This document shows positions 1 to 8,446 of a stretch of 64,000 nucleotides of DNA, in pieces. Position numbers and translations under genes: made by a program. The DNA comes from an uncultured Christensenella sp. (GTDB taxonomy: Bacteria; Bacillota; Clostridia; Christensenellales; UBA3700): NCBI GenBank assembly GCA_949287655.1, contig CASEHD010000012.1, positions 1 to 64,000 on the forward strand. The letters run 5' to 3'. How positions within the stretch are numbered: the first letter of the stretch is position 1; each line of letters opens with the position of its first letter. Below the pieces are notes generated by a model. It did not search any database. It had not been told where the DNA came from and saw nothing but the letters and a program-made list of their open reading frames with translations.

Positions 1-153
1 TTCATAAGAATATCCGCATTTTGAGCAGAACGTCTCGCCTTCAGCTCTCTCTTTGCCGCATACGGGGCAGACAGTCAGTTTTTCTTCTGCCCTCTCCCCA
101 CACCTGGGACAAAATGCCCCGTCAAACTCAGTGCCGCATTTTTTGCAAATCAT
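1..153 (-). CDS. zinc-ribbon protein, N-terminal part
   Basis: Only the first 51 codons are inside the window; the gene continues past position 1. The visible part is almost entirely zinc-ribbon: pairs CKKC, CPRC, CPVC and CSKC give four Cys-x2-Cys knuckles, enough for two structural zinc sites. The ATG at 153 follows a perfect GGAGG with an 8-base gap, so the start is firm. Proteins that begin with such double zinc ribbons in Clostridia often continue into a membrane or forkhead-associated domain, but nothing downstream is visible, so no function is assigned. It diverges from the XRE gene at 690, and the 19/34-bp repeat array lies between them. Confidence 0.75.
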   Translation of the reverse strand, partial: MICKKCGTEFDGAFCPRCGERAEEKLTVCPVCGKERAEGETFCSKCGYSYE

Positions 154-359
154 AAATTCCTCCTAATTACGGCTCGAAATTTCAAAATATAAAAATATTC
201 GAACCCCTGAATATATTATGGTACGTTATTTATAAAAGTCGACGACAACTTTTTGCTGTACGTTTCAATGTTTGGCAAAATAATTAATTTTCACCTGTTT
301 TCATCGCTTTGAAGAATCTTTTCCTGTTTCCGATCAATACATTATATACTGCCAACTTT

Positions 360-606
360 AGGTCTTTTGACCTGAATCAAATTTTTTGACCTATTAGCAT
401 CGATATTATGTCAGGCTTTTTAATATATCTATATAGGTATTATCTTAAGTCTTTTGACCTAAAACAATTTTTTTAACCTGAATTAAGTCTGATTACCAAT
501 GTCCTGTCTTCTGCCCCAATCAAGTCTTCTACCTGAATCAAGTCTTTCAAAATATTACTACTGATATTATATTAGGTCTTTTGACCTATGTCAAGTCTTT
601 TGACCT
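360..606. repeat. ordered array of 19-bp and 34-bp repeats centred on AGGTC-N4-GACCT
   Basis: Eleven units start at 360, 379, 413, 447, 466, 485, 504, 522, 540, 574 and 593. Start-to-start distances are 19, 34, 34, 19, 19, 19, 18, 18, 34 and 19. The best copies read AGGTCTTTTGACCT (360 and 574) and AAGTCTTTTGACCT (447 and 593). The first is a perfect 5-4-5 palindrome; the others are degenerate. The 34-bp units (379, 413, 540) carry an extra 15-bp segment related to GATATTAT. The array ends about 80 bp before the XRE gene start, so binding sites for that regulator are the simplest reading. The TTGACC inside each core also resembles a -35 hexamer. Confidence 0.8.
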
Positions 607-689
607 AAAGCCAATTATAATCATTTATGTCGACAAATAATTATCAATACTGAAAAAAATAACAGACGCACACGTAAAGGACAACTGAT

Positions 690-935
690 ATGGAATTTCC
701 TGAAATCATACGCGATATAATGTTTTACAGCAAGATAAATCAGGGCGAACTTGCCGATCTTCTTGACGTAAACCAAACCACGATAGGTCAATGGAAATCC
801 GGAAAAAAGAAGCCCGGATATGACAACATAGTGAAAATTTACGAAACGCTCGGTATTACTCCCGACGAGATTTTCGGCGTTACGGAAATCACGAGAAAAC
901 TCGACTTCTCTCGCCTTGTGAGAAAAAGCGTCTGA
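690..935 (+). CDS. small XRE-family helix-turn-helix regulator
   Basis: An 81-residue single-domain DNA-binding protein. The helix-turn-helix runs from about residue 18 (QGELADLLDVNQTTIGQWKS) and is followed by the usual helix 4-5 segment (YDNIVKIYETLGITPDEIF). There is no partner domain, so it would act as a dimeric repressor or antitoxin-like regulator; no toxin gene is adjacent. AAAGGA lies 10 bases before the ATG. The gene and its flanks are clearly more AT-rich than the rest of the window, which suggests recent acquisition. A palindromic repeat array lies directly upstream and one perfect copy of the motif lies downstream at 1075, consistent with autoregulation. The target genes are unknown. 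Confidence 0.85.
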   Translation: MEFPEIIRDIMFYSKINQGELADLLDVNQTTIGQWKSGKKKPGYDNIVKIYETLGITPDEIFGVTEITRKLDFSRLVRKSV

Positions 936-1282
936 CCATTTGATTATATAAAAATCCGCAGTTTTTTACTTGATCTCGATTATTTCCGCTTAGATAAGCA
1001 ATTATATTTGTTAAAGTATGCCAACCTGACCGTTATCTGCAAAGCTAATAATAAATTTACGTTTTCGCCCTATTGTTTTTAGGTCAAAAGACCTAAAAAC
1101 GATATTTTACTATAATTATTCACTAAAAAATTAGTTGCTTCAGTTCTTTATCCGACATGAAACGTAATTATAGGAATCAGATTTGCGAAATCTATATTCA
1201 AACGAATTTCAGGCTAAACGCGGAACGTTTGCGGGTAATACTCTTACGAGACTAAATAACCAAATAAATTGATTGCTGCCAA
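936..1282. other. AT-rich non-coding stretch
   Basis: No credible gene is seen in this stretch between the XRE gene and the terminator of the convergent phosphoesterase gene. Its only clear feature is the palindrome at 1075-1100. Confidence 0.6.
1075..1100. promoter_or_regulatory. perfect 11-bp inverted repeat, downstream copy of the array motif
   Basis: GTTTTTAGGTC and GACCTAAAAAC are exact inverted repeats around a four-base AAAA centre. The core AGGTC-N4-GACCT is the array motif of 360-606 on the opposite strand. No T-run follows on either strand, so an operator is more likely than a terminator, although a hairpin at the 3' end of the XRE transcript cannot be excluded. Confidence 0.6.
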
Positions 1283-1313
1283 AGAAAAAAACGGAGCGGA
1301 AAATTCCGCTCCG
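1283..1313 (-). terminator. terminator of the phosphoesterase gene
   Basis: CGGAGCGGAA (1292-1301) pairs with TTCCGCTCCG (1304-1313). On the minus strand the stem runs into a T-rich tract (1284-1291). It lies about 115 bases after the gene. Confidence 0.7.
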
Positions 1314-1427
1314 CTCCTATGACAGCCTACCCCCTTCGCACGCAAACGCTTTCGCGCATGCCTCCGAGCCGTATGGCTGTATCGGCGATATTATCGCGCT
1401 TTTTGATTTTAAAGCGCGGGGTCGAGG

Positions 1428-1958
1428 TCAGTTTTCGCTCCTGAACCTCAGATTGTTTTCGACAAGCTCGTCAAAAGTTACGGGCATAAAGCCGTTGATA
1501 TCAACGCCTGCGTTGAACGCTCTTTCCATGTTCTTCAGATAACTCCAGTAAGGGCGCTTAGTGTTGTTGTGCATATGTCCGTGGATAAGGAATTTGCCCT
1601 CAAACGCCAGCATCGGAAAATGACAAAGGGTTGCCTTTCCTCTTCCCGTATTTATCACGTCGTATGATGACCAACCGATAAAATACTTTGACAGATCGAC
1701 GCCGTCTATCCAGCTGCGGTCGTGATTGCCGATTATAAGATACTTTTTACCCTTAAGCCTTTTCAAGTATTCTTCAGGCGGTATTTTTGAGCGGTTGGCA
1801 AAATCTCCGATAATATACACCGTATCGTCTTTATGCACGCGCTTATTCCAAGCGGCAATTAGCGCTTCGTTCATTTCTTCGATATTCTCAAAAGGTCTCG
1901 AACACATTTTTATCACGTTTTCGTGCCCTAAATGCAAGTCTGAAATATAATATATCAC
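1428..1958 (-). CDS. calcineurin-like metallophosphoesterase
   Basis: A small single-domain cytoplasmic phosphoesterase of the calcineurin superfamily. All the metal-binding motifs are present in order: DLHLGH near the N-terminus, GDFAN, GNHD, a lone His in CHFPM, and GHMH. The closest resemblance is to the short YfcE/phage-type phosphoesterases; the substrate cannot be told. Two in-frame GTG codons compete: the one at 1967 overlaps the ribosome site, whereas the one at 1958 lies 6 bases after GGAGGTG, so 1958 is preferred (176 residues). It stands alone, with its own promoter at 2086-2114 and terminator at 1283-1313. Confidence 0.8.
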   Translation of the reverse strand: MIYYISDLHLGHENVIKMCSRPFENIEEMNEALIAAWNKRVHKDDTVYIIGDFANRSKIPPEEYLKRLKGKKYLIIGNHDRSWIDGVDLSKYFIGWSSYDVINTGRGKATLCHFPMLAFEGKFLIHGHMHNNTKRPYWSYLKNMERAFNAGVDINGFMPVTFDELVENNLRFRSEN

Positions 1959-2085
1959 AGCGTTCACCTCCCGTTTTTTTCAGCTACTTTCCGTTGATAC
2001 CCCCTAAAGTCTTCTCTGCCGAAACAACTTTCAAAGTCTGCGTAAATATCAAACATTCGCGCATATTGTTATAATCAATATTTAT

Positions 2086-2114
2086 ATTATAGTTTTACAG
2101 CATTCTTTTGTCAA
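2086..2114 (-). promoter_or_regulatory. sigma-A promoter of the phosphoesterase gene
   Basis: On the minus strand TTGACA (2109-2114), a 17-base spacer and TATAAT (2086-2091) match consensus exactly. The predicted leader is about 120 bases; no riboswitch fold was recognised in it. Confidence 0.8.
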
Positions 2115-2206
2115 GCTGTATTTTAATATCTTCATGATATCAAACGCTAAAGCTTTCCGTAAGAGAATTCACACCGCAATAATTGAAAATTCAAAACGTA
2201 ATCAAA

Positions 2207-2234
2207 ACAAAAAAAGACGGGCTTTTCGCCCGTC
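2207..2234 (-). terminator. terminator of fba
   Basis: GACGGGC (2216-2222) and GCCCGTC (2228-2234) form the stem. A run of A on the plus strand (T on the minus strand) follows at 2208-2215. A T-run on the other side (2237-2244) could make it work in both directions. Confidence 0.8.
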
Positions 2235-2264
2235 CTGTTTTTTTGCAAAATGTCCTTTCGCCGA

Positions 2265-3218
2265 TTACGCGTTGAGGATCTCAGTAGCCTTGCCCGCACA
2301 ACCGAGAACTTCGGTGAGCTTGTGCTTGACAATATACTTGATATTCGCTCTTGCGTCGCCCAGGTACTGTCTGGGGTCGAAGTGATCGGGATGCTCAACG
2401 AAATGCTTGCGGATACCTGCGGTGCAAGCCATACGCAGGTCACTGTCGATATTGATCTTGCAGACAGCCATAGAAGCAGCCTTTCTGAGCATATCTTCGG
2501 GTACGCCGATCGCGTCTTTGAGCGCGCCGCCGTTCTCGTTGATGATCTTTACGAATTCCTGCGGAACGGAAGAAGCGCCGTGCAGGACTATCGGGAAGTT
2601 GGGCAGTCTCTTAGCAACTTCTTCGAGAATGTCGAATCTGAGCTGCGGCTTGGTGCCCGGCTTGAACTTGTAAGCGCCGTGAGAAGTACCGATCGCGATA
2701 GCAAGGCTGTCAACGCCGGTCTTGGTAACGAATTCTTCTACTTCTTCGGGTCTGGTGTAAGAGCTGTCTTCAGCAGAAACTTTTACGTCGTCTTCAACGC
2801 CTGCAAGTCTTCCCAGCTCGCCTTCTACTACTACGCCGTGGTCGTGAGCGTATTCGACTACCTTACGGGTAAGTTCGATGTTATCCTTGAAAGCGTGGTG
2901 GCTGCCGTCTATCATGACAGAATTGAAACCGCCGTCGATACAGCTCTTGCAAAGCTCGAACGTATCGCCGTGGTCGAGGTGCAGACAGATGGGCAGGTGG
3001 CTGACTTCTTCAGCAGCCTCTACCATCTTGCGAAGATAGGTGGGGTTGGCGTACTTTCTCGCGCCGGAAGAAACCTGAAGAATGAGCGGAGCGTTTTCTT
3101 CGGTAGCGGCTTCTACGATACCCTGGATGATTTCCATATTGTTCACGTTGAAAGCGCCGATAGCGTAACCGCCTTCGTATGCCTTCTTAAACATATTGGC
3201 AGATGTAACCAATGGCAT
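2265..3218 (-). CDS. fba: class II fructose-1,6-bisphosphate aldolase
   Basis: Cleaves fructose 1,6-bisphosphate to dihydroxyacetone phosphate and glyceraldehyde 3-phosphate in glycolysis, using Zn2+. The 317-residue product is full length for the family. Visible motifs are the catalytic and zinc site HLDHGD, the second conserved site (VEGELGRLAG), GTSHGAYK, and the C-terminal LHGASSVP and NIDSDLR. The open frame extends five codons upstream, but the ATG at 3218 sits 8 bases after GGAGG and gives the usual MPLVTSANMF beginning. It is monocistronic, with its own promoter and a strong terminator. It belongs with gap (39523-40581) in the lower glycolytic set. Confidence 0.96.
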   Translation of the reverse strand: MPLVTSANMFKKAYEGGYAIGAFNVNNMEIIQGIVEAATEENAPLILQVSSGARKYANPTYLRKMVEAAEEVSHLPICLHLDHGDTFELCKSCIDGGFNSVMIDGSHHAFKDNIELTRKVVEYAHDHGVVVEGELGRLAGVEDDVKVSAEDSSYTRPEEVEEFVTKTGVDSLAIAIGTSHGAYKFKPGTKPQLRFDILEEVAKRLPNFPIVLHGASSVPQEFVKIINENGGALKDAIGVPEDMLRKAASMAVCKINIDSDLRMACTAGIRKHFVEHPDHFDPRQYLGDARANIKYIVKHKLTEVLGCAGKATEILNA

Positions 3219-3331
3219 AAAAATTACCTCCAAAATTGTTATCTTTTTTGTTCGTATCGCGCCGATTAAGCGTTTTTACCCTGTTTAAGTCTGCGAAAAA
3301 CGCGTTTTTTACGCTTTTTCGTATCGCTTAT

Positions 3332-3360
3332 ATCTTACCACAACGTTAAAAAAATTACAA
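3332..3360 (-). promoter_or_regulatory. promoter of fba
   Basis: TTGTAA (3355-3360), a 17-base spacer and TAAGAT (3332-3337), preceded by TGG, giving an extended -10. The leader is about 110 bases. Confidence 0.55.
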
Positions 3361-3392
3361 TGCTTTACAGCAAATTTAACGCTATTTGTTGT

Positions 3393-4511
3393 TTACGCGA
3401 GGTTTTCGGGATTCAGACCTTTGAGCTCGTCGACAACGAAAATGCCGTCCTTTCTTATCAGTCTGTCGTCAAAATAAATCTCGCCGCCGCCGCAAGCCTT
3501 TGTCTGAACGAGAACGAGATCCCAGTGGATCGCGCTTCTGTTGCCGTTGAACGCGTCGTCATAGCAGCTGCCCGGCGTGAAATGTATGCTGCCGCTTATC
3601 TTTTCGTCGAACAGGATGTCTCCCATCGCCTTTGTAACGAACGGATTGACTCCGACGGCGAACTCGCCGACGTACCTCGCCCCTTCGTCTGTATCGAATA
3701 TCTTATTGATCGCCTCGGTATCGTTCGCGGTAGCTTCGATTATCTTGCCGTCTTTAAAAAGAAGGGATACGTTTTCAAACTTGATGCCGTCCTTGCTTGT
3801 CGGCACGTTGTAAGTTATCCTGCCGTTCACGCTGTCCTTTACCGGCGCGGTGTAGACCTCTCCGTCCGGGATATTTCTGAGACCGCAGCACTTGACGCCG
3901 CCAATGCCCTTTATAGAGAAACTAAGGTCTGTTCCCGGACCGACGATGCGGACTTTATCGGTCTTGTTCATCAGCTCTACGAGCGGGGTCATCGCCTCTC
4001 CCATCTTGCGGTAGTCGAGGTTGCAGACGTCGAAATAGAAGTCCTCAAAGCTTTCAGTGCTCATTGCCGACATTGCGCTCATGCCCTGCGTGGGATATCT
4101 GAGCACGACCCACTTTGTATGCGCAACACGTCTGTCGTGATGAACGGGCAGCGAATAAAATTTGCTGTAAGCGCCCATTCTCGCCGCGTCGATATCGCAG
4201 GTCTCGTAAGCGTTCTCGCCGCCGCGGATGCCGATATACGCGTCCATTTTATCCATTTTCGCACAGTCGAATTCCGCCATCTTCTTTGCGAGAGTCTCAT
4301 CCATACCCTTCATAATCTCGCGCTGTATGCGGTTGTCGAACACGCTGACGAACGGGTAACCGCCCGCCGCGTAAACCTCTTTGACCACGCAGTTCACAAG
4401 CTGATAATCTATCCCGAACGCTTCGATCAGGACGTTTTCGCCCTTCTGAACGTTGCACGAATAATTGACCAGATTTTTTGCCAGAGTCTCTATTCTCTTG
4501 TCTACCAACAT
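3393..4511 (-). CDS. M29-family aminopeptidase (AmpS/PepS type)
   Basis: Cytoplasmic metallo-aminopeptidase that removes N-terminal residues from peptides, using a two-metal centre. It is 372 residues from the ATG at 4511, which follows GGAG with normal spacing; 23 further upstream codons are open but have no ribosome site. Family landmarks are the conserved N-terminal segment (LAKNLVNYSCNVQKGENVLI) and the metal-ligand regions PDGEVYTAP, YVGEFAVG, GSIHFTPG and IHWDLV, which carry the Glu, Glu, His and His-Asp ligands expected for M29. It lacks a signal peptide. It is separated from argS by a hairpin at 4657-4675 and is probably transcribed alone. Confidence 0.9.
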   Translation of the reverse strand: MLVDKRIETLAKNLVNYSCNVQKGENVLIEAFGIDYQLVNCVVKEVYAAGGYPFVSVFDNRIQREIMKGMDETLAKKMAEFDCAKMDKMDAYIGIRGGENAYETCDIDAARMGAYSKFYSLPVHHDRRVAHTKWVVLRYPTQGMSAMSAMSTESFEDFYFDVCNLDYRKMGEAMTPLVELMNKTDKVRIVGPGTDLSFSIKGIGGVKCCGLRNIPDGEVYTAPVKDSVNGRITYNVPTSKDGIKFENVSLLFKDGKIIEATANDTEAINKIFDTDEGARYVGEFAVGVNPFVTKAMGDILFDEKISGSIHFTPGSCYDDAFNGNRSAIHWDLVLVQTKACGGGEIYFDDRLIRKDGIFVVDELKGLNPENLA

Positions 4512-4641
4512 TTTTCTTTCTCCTTCCGCTTTAAAGCGATCGGCGCATATTTTCCGCCGTGATATTTTAGCGTGCGGCATATTGTCTTTTAACGCTGTAT
4601 CGCATTAAGATCCGCAACTGCCGCGGACGTGCTTTTTCTAT

Positions 4642-4675
4642 TAAAAATTTTCCTGCCCGTGTAGGTCGAACACGG
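4642..4675 (-). terminator. probable terminator of argS
   Basis: CCGTGT (4657-4662) pairs with ACACGG (4670-4675) directly after the argS stop. The T-tract on the minus strand starts only after about ten bases, so termination may be partial. Confidence 0.45.
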
Positions 4676-4677
4676 TT

Positions 4678-6366
4678 TTACATTCTTTGCGGAGCCGCTA
4701 TACCGAGAAGCGAAAGCCCGCTTTCGACGACCTGTTTCGTCGCTGCGACGAGCGCGAGTCTCGCGTTTCTTACCGCGGGAGCCGCGTCCTTGATATTGTG
4801 TTCGAAATAGAATTTGTTAAACGCCTGAGCGACGTCCACTATCTGTCTTGTGACTATGCTCGGCTCATACTTTTCGCCTGCGGCCGTTACGCTTTCCGGG
4901 AACTTTTCCAGCGCTTTGACCAACGCGTAAGCCTCGTCGTTCGATATGCCGTCCTCGTCGAAAGCGTCGCCTTCGGGCGCGCATTTTTCAAGAAGCGAAC
5001 AACAGCGCGCGTAAGTGTACTGTACGTAAGGACCCGTCTCTCCGTCAAAGTTCAGCACTTTGTCGTAGTCGAAAACGACGTCCTTTATCCTGCCGTTGAA
5101 AAGCATCGCGAACACCGCCGCGCCTACACCGACCTGCTCTGCGGTAAGCTCTCTGTTTTCGAGGTCGGGATTCTTTTCCGCGATTATCTCACCAGCCTTT
5201 GCTACCGCGGTGTTCAGCACGTCTTCGAGGAAGACAACCCTGCCGGTACGCGTGGAAAGCGCGCCGTCTTCGAGCGATACCATGCCGTGCGCGACGTGGA
5301 CCATATCGTTTGCCCAGGGTTTGCCCATAAGGCGCAGCACCTCGAATATCTGTTTAAAATGCAGGTTCTGCTGATAAGCGACGACGTAAAGGCACTTATA
5401 GAAATCGTAAGTATTTTTGCGGTAGACCGCCGCCGCCAGGTCTCGCGTCGCGTAAAGGGTCGCGCCGTCGCTCCTGACCAGAAGGCAGGGCGGCATCTTG
5501 TCCCCTTCGAACCTGACGATCTTCGCGCCGTCCGACGTTTCGAGAAGTCCTTTCTCTTCCAGTTCGTCCAGAACGGGCTGCATCTTATCGTTGTAAAAAC
5601 TTTCGCCCGCGTAAGAATCGAAAGTCACGTTGAGGCGCTTATATACCTTTTCGACCTCTTTCATCGTAACGTCCTTGAAATATCCGAACAGATCTATCGC
5701 TTCCTTATTGCCGTCCTCTATCTTCTTGAACCATGCGCGCGCGTCGTCCTCGAGAGAAGGATCCTTTTCGGCTTCTTCGTGGAATTTAACGTATATATCG
5801 AGGAGACCTCTCACACCGCGTTTGTCGATATCATCTTTGTCGCCCCACTTTTTGTACGCGACGATCAGCTTGCCGAACTGCGTGCCCCAGTCGCCGAGGT
5901 GGTTTATCCCGACGACCTTATAGCCGAGCGCGCGGTATATCCTGCACAACGCGCCGCCTATGACGGTGTTCAGAAGGTGCCCCATATGGAATGGCTTTGC
6001 GATATTGACCGAAGAAAAATCGATGCATACCGTCTTTCCCGCGCCGATATCCGATCTGCCGTAAGTTTCGCCTTCCGACAAGATCTTTTTTACGACCGCG
6101 GAAGCGACCATCTTCTTGTTCAGCGTAAAGTTGACGTATCCGCCGACGGCTTCCGCCTTTTCGAGTAAACCGTGGGCGACGATACGCGAGACTATCTCCT
6201 CGGCAATCGCCATCGGGCTCTTTTTCATCTCTTTCGCGAACTTGAAACACGGAAGACAATAATCGCCCATCGCAGGGTCCTTGGGTACGGTGATAAGCGC
6301 TTCTATCTCGCCGCTTTTCACGTCCCCGAGGATAACTGTATCCGCAAGCAGTTTTTTGTAATCCAT
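4678..6366 (-). CDS. argS: arginyl-tRNA synthetase
   Basis: Charges tRNA-Arg with arginine. This class I synthetase has 562 residues. The HIGH signature appears as HMGH after FSSVNIAKPF, and the KMSKS position reads STRTG, the normal variant of this family. The N-terminal Add1-like domain and the C-terminal anticodon-binding helical domain are present, and the protein ends in the typical LGIAAPQRM. The ATG at 6366 is 6 bases after AGAGGT; a TTG one codon upstream is a poorer choice. It lies 30 bases after ychF with no terminator between, so plsY-ychF-argS look like one transcription unit. Confidence 0.97.
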   Translation of the reverse strand: MDYKKLLADTVILGDVKSGEIEALITVPKDPAMGDYCLPCFKFAKEMKKSPMAIAEEIVSRIVAHGLLEKAEAVGGYVNFTLNKKMVASAVVKKILSEGETYGRSDIGAGKTVCIDFSSVNIAKPFHMGHLLNTVIGGALCRIYRALGYKVVGINHLGDWGTQFGKLIVAYKKWGDKDDIDKRGVRGLLDIYVKFHEEAEKDPSLEDDARAWFKKIEDGNKEAIDLFGYFKDVTMKEVEKVYKRLNVTFDSYAGESFYNDKMQPVLDELEEKGLLETSDGAKIVRFEGDKMPPCLLVRSDGATLYATRDLAAAVYRKNTYDFYKCLYVVAYQQNLHFKQIFEVLRLMGKPWANDMVHVAHGMVSLEDGALSTRTGRVVFLEDVLNTAVAKAGEIIAEKNPDLENRELTAEQVGVGAAVFAMLFNGRIKDVVFDYDKVLNFDGETGPYVQYTYARCCSLLEKCAPEGDAFDEDGISNDEAYALVKALEKFPESVTAAGEKYEPSIVTRQIVDVAQAFNKFYFEHNIKDAAPAVRNARLALVAATKQVVESGLSLLGIAAPQRM

Positions 6367-6396
6367 CAAATACCTCTTAAAATTTTTTCTCTCGTA

Positions 6397-7488
6397 TCAG
6401 ACGTTGAATCTGAACAGTACGACGTCGCCGTCCTGAACGACGTAATCCTTTCCTTCGCTTCTGACCTTGCCCTTTTCTTTCGCAGCGGTGTACGAGCCGC
6501 ATTCGAGCAGCACCTTCCAGTCGACGACCTCAGCGCGTATAAAGCCCTTTTCGAAGTCGCTGTGTATCTTGCCCGCAGCCTGAGGCGCCTTTGTGCCTTT
6601 CACTATCGTCCACGCGCGCGTTTCTTTCTCGCCCGCGGTCAGATAGCTTATAAGTCCGAGAAGCTTATAGCAAGCGGATACCAGCTTATCGAGACCGCTC
6701 TTGTCGATGCCCAGCTCCTGCTGGAACATCTCTTTTTCTTCTTTGTCCATACCGGCGAGCTCTTCTTCTATCTTCGCGCAGAGCACGATGACTTCGCTGT
6801 TCTGTGAAGCGGCGAATCTCTTTACGTCCTTAACGTAATCGTTGTCCTCTTTGCCGAGGTCGTCCTCGCCTATGTTGGCAGCATATATGACGGGCTTTGC
6901 GGTCAGCAGAAACATATCGTTTATTATCGCCTGTTCGTCTTCGGAAAACTCCATAAGGCGGACGGGCTTGCCGTTTTCGAGCTCCTTGAGCACGCCGTCG
7001 AGAAAATCCGCCTCTTCCGCGAACTTCTTGTCGCCGCCCTTAGCCGAGTTTCTCGCCTTTGCGGAGCGTTTCTGCACAGTCTCCATATCCGCGAATATCA
7101 GCTCAAGATCTATCGTTTCTATATCTCTGAGCGGATCCACGCTGCCGTCGACGTGGGTGATGTTCTCGTCGTCGAAACATCTTACGACGTGGACTATCGC
7201 GTCGACCTCTCTTATATGCGACAAAAATTTGTTGCCCAGACCTTCGCCGTGCGACGCGCCCTTGACGAGTCCCGCGATATCGACGAATTCCAGCACGGTC
7301 GGGGTGATCTTCTTCGAGTCGTAAAGCGCGGCAAGCTTGTCCAGTCTTTCGTCGGGAACGGCTACCACGCCCACGTTGGGCTCTATGGTGCAGAACGGAT
7401 AATTCGCGCTCTCCGCACCCGCCTGAGTGATGGCGTTGAAAAGCGTGCTTTTGCCCACGTTGGGCAGACCTACTACTCCCAGTTTCAT
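6397..7488 (-). CDS. ychF: redox-regulated ATPase/GTPase YchF (OLA1 family)
   Basis: A universally conserved ribosome-associated P-loop NTPase that prefers ATP. The 363-residue protein has the G1 loop GLPNVGKST, the switch region with YPFCTIEPN, G3 DIAGLVKGA, the coiled-coil insert in the middle and the C-terminal TGS domain ending VVQDGDVVLFRFNV. The ATG immediately follows the plsY stop codon with no intervening base, and its ribosome site (AAGGAG) lies inside the end of plsY, so translation of the two is probably coupled. Confidence 0.97.
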   Translation of the reverse strand: MKLGVVGLPNVGKSTLFNAITQAGAESANYPFCTIEPNVGVVAVPDERLDKLAALYDSKKITPTVLEFVDIAGLVKGASHGEGLGNKFLSHIREVDAIVHVVRCFDDENITHVDGSVDPLRDIETIDLELIFADMETVQKRSAKARNSAKGGDKKFAEEADFLDGVLKELENGKPVRLMEFSEDEQAIINDMFLLTAKPVIYAANIGEDDLGKEDNDYVKDVKRFAASQNSEVIVLCAKIEEELAGMDKEEKEMFQQELGIDKSGLDKLVSACYKLLGLISYLTAGEKETRAWTIVKGTKAPQAAGKIHSDFEKGFIRAEVVDWKVLLECGSYTAAKEKGKVRSEGKDYVVQDGDVVLFRFNV

Positions 7489-8157
7489 TTAATTCTCCTT
7501 TTGACCGTCGTCGGGTTTTTCCTCTTTACCGTCTTCGGTCAGGTCTTTACTTTGGTTTTTACCTACGAGTTTCAGGGTGTTTTCCTCCCCCCTGATCAGC
7601 CTTTTTATATTCGAATAATGTCTTACGACGACGATCGCCCATATCACGAGCGAACATACTATCGCCGTTGCGTTATCGCGGCTTGCTATGCAGCTGTATA
7701 CGGTTATCGCCGAAATGCAGGCAATAGAGCCGATAAAGCCGTATTTTATGAACAGGAGCATTAGTATCAGCACAACAAGCACGACTGAGCCGACTATCGG
7801 ATAAGCGACGATAAACACGCCGATAGACGTCGCGACCCCTTTACCGCCCTTGAATTTGCTGTAAACGGGCAGAACGTGTCCTATTATCGTGACAAGTCCC
7901 AGAATGAACAGCCAGTCGAGACTGCCTATCCAGTACAGACCTATAACCGCGAATATCACGCCTTTTGCGCAATCGCAGATAAAGGTCAGCACCCCCCACA
8001 GCTTGCCGACCGAACGCAGAACGTTCATGGTGCCGGGATTGCCGCTGCCCTTTTTAGTGATATCCGTGCCTTTTATCCTTGAAAAAATTATCGCGAAATT
8101 TATCGAGCCTATAAGATACGCCGCCGCTATGAGCAACGCCTTACCCCACCATGCCAT
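7489..8157 (-). CDS. plsY: glycerol-3-phosphate acyltransferase PlsY
   Basis: Integral membrane enzyme that transfers acyl groups from acyl-phosphate to glycerol 3-phosphate, the first step of phospholipid synthesis. The 222-residue protein has the three family motifs: GSGNPGTMNVLR, GHVLPVYSKFKGGKGVATS, and the cytosolic HYSNIKRLIRGEE, with about five membrane segments. The last 25 or so residues (from KNQSKD) are a highly charged tail not needed for the fold. The ribosome site is weak (AGGA one base from the ATG). The promoter at 8192-8220 gives a leader of about 28 bases. Confidence 0.95.
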   Translation of the reverse strand: MAWWGKALLIAAAYLIGSINFAIIFSRIKGTDITKKGSGNPGTMNVLRSVGKLWGVLTFICDCAKGVIFAVIGLYWIGSLDWLFILGLVTIIGHVLPVYSKFKGGKGVATSIGVFIVAYPIVGSVVLVVLILMLLFIKYGFIGSIACISAITVYSCIASRDNATAIVCSLVIWAIVVVRHYSNIKRLIRGEENTLKLVGKNQSKDLTEDGKEEKPDDGQKEN

Positions 8158-8191
8158 GTCCTGTCAGATACCTTGCAAAACGTTTTTGATT

Positions 8192-8220
8192 ATTATAACA
8201 TAGCGCGCGTAAAAACTCAA
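8192..8220 (-). promoter_or_regulatory. promoter of plsY-ychF-argS
   Basis: TTGAGT (8215-8220), 17-base spacer and TATAAT (8192-8197), with TGT just before the -10, giving an extended -10. Confidence 0.75.
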
Positions 8221-8346
8221 ACGAATGGGCGCCCGATTATTCGCGTAAGCAAAAAAATACGAATATCGGCAAAATGCGCGTTATCCTGCGTTTTTGCCGT
8301 ATATTGACTGATAATTTGCAAAACTTACGATATCCTTACGAAAAGC

Positions 8347-8411
8347 TGAAGGTATTATTACCTTCCTTTTGAAGAAAAAACTTGACCTTTAACAAAAAAA
8401 CTTTATATAAT
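8347..8411 (+). promoter_or_regulatory. promoter of the 8447 lipoprotein gene with upstream palindrome
   Basis: TTGACC (8382-8387), 18-base spacer and TATAAT (8406-8411). Just upstream, GAAGGTA and TACCTTC form a 7-bp inverted repeat (about 8347-8364), a possible operator. AAGGAGG lies 5 bases before the ATG of the gene. Confidence 0.7.
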
Positions 8412-8446
8412 TAATATGATGGCGAAAGCCGGACAAGGAGGTTATT

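Noticed and set aside
360..606. CRISPR array
   Set aside because: Units abut with little or no spacer, the repeats vary, spacings are only 19 or 34 bp and no cas gene is near.
1075..1100. Rho-independent terminator of the XRE gene
   Set aside because: The hairpin is good but there is no T-run after it on either strand, and the core is the array motif.
1273..1542. 89-codon plus-strand frame
   Set aside because: Runs through the terminator and into the end of the phosphoesterase gene; no supported start.
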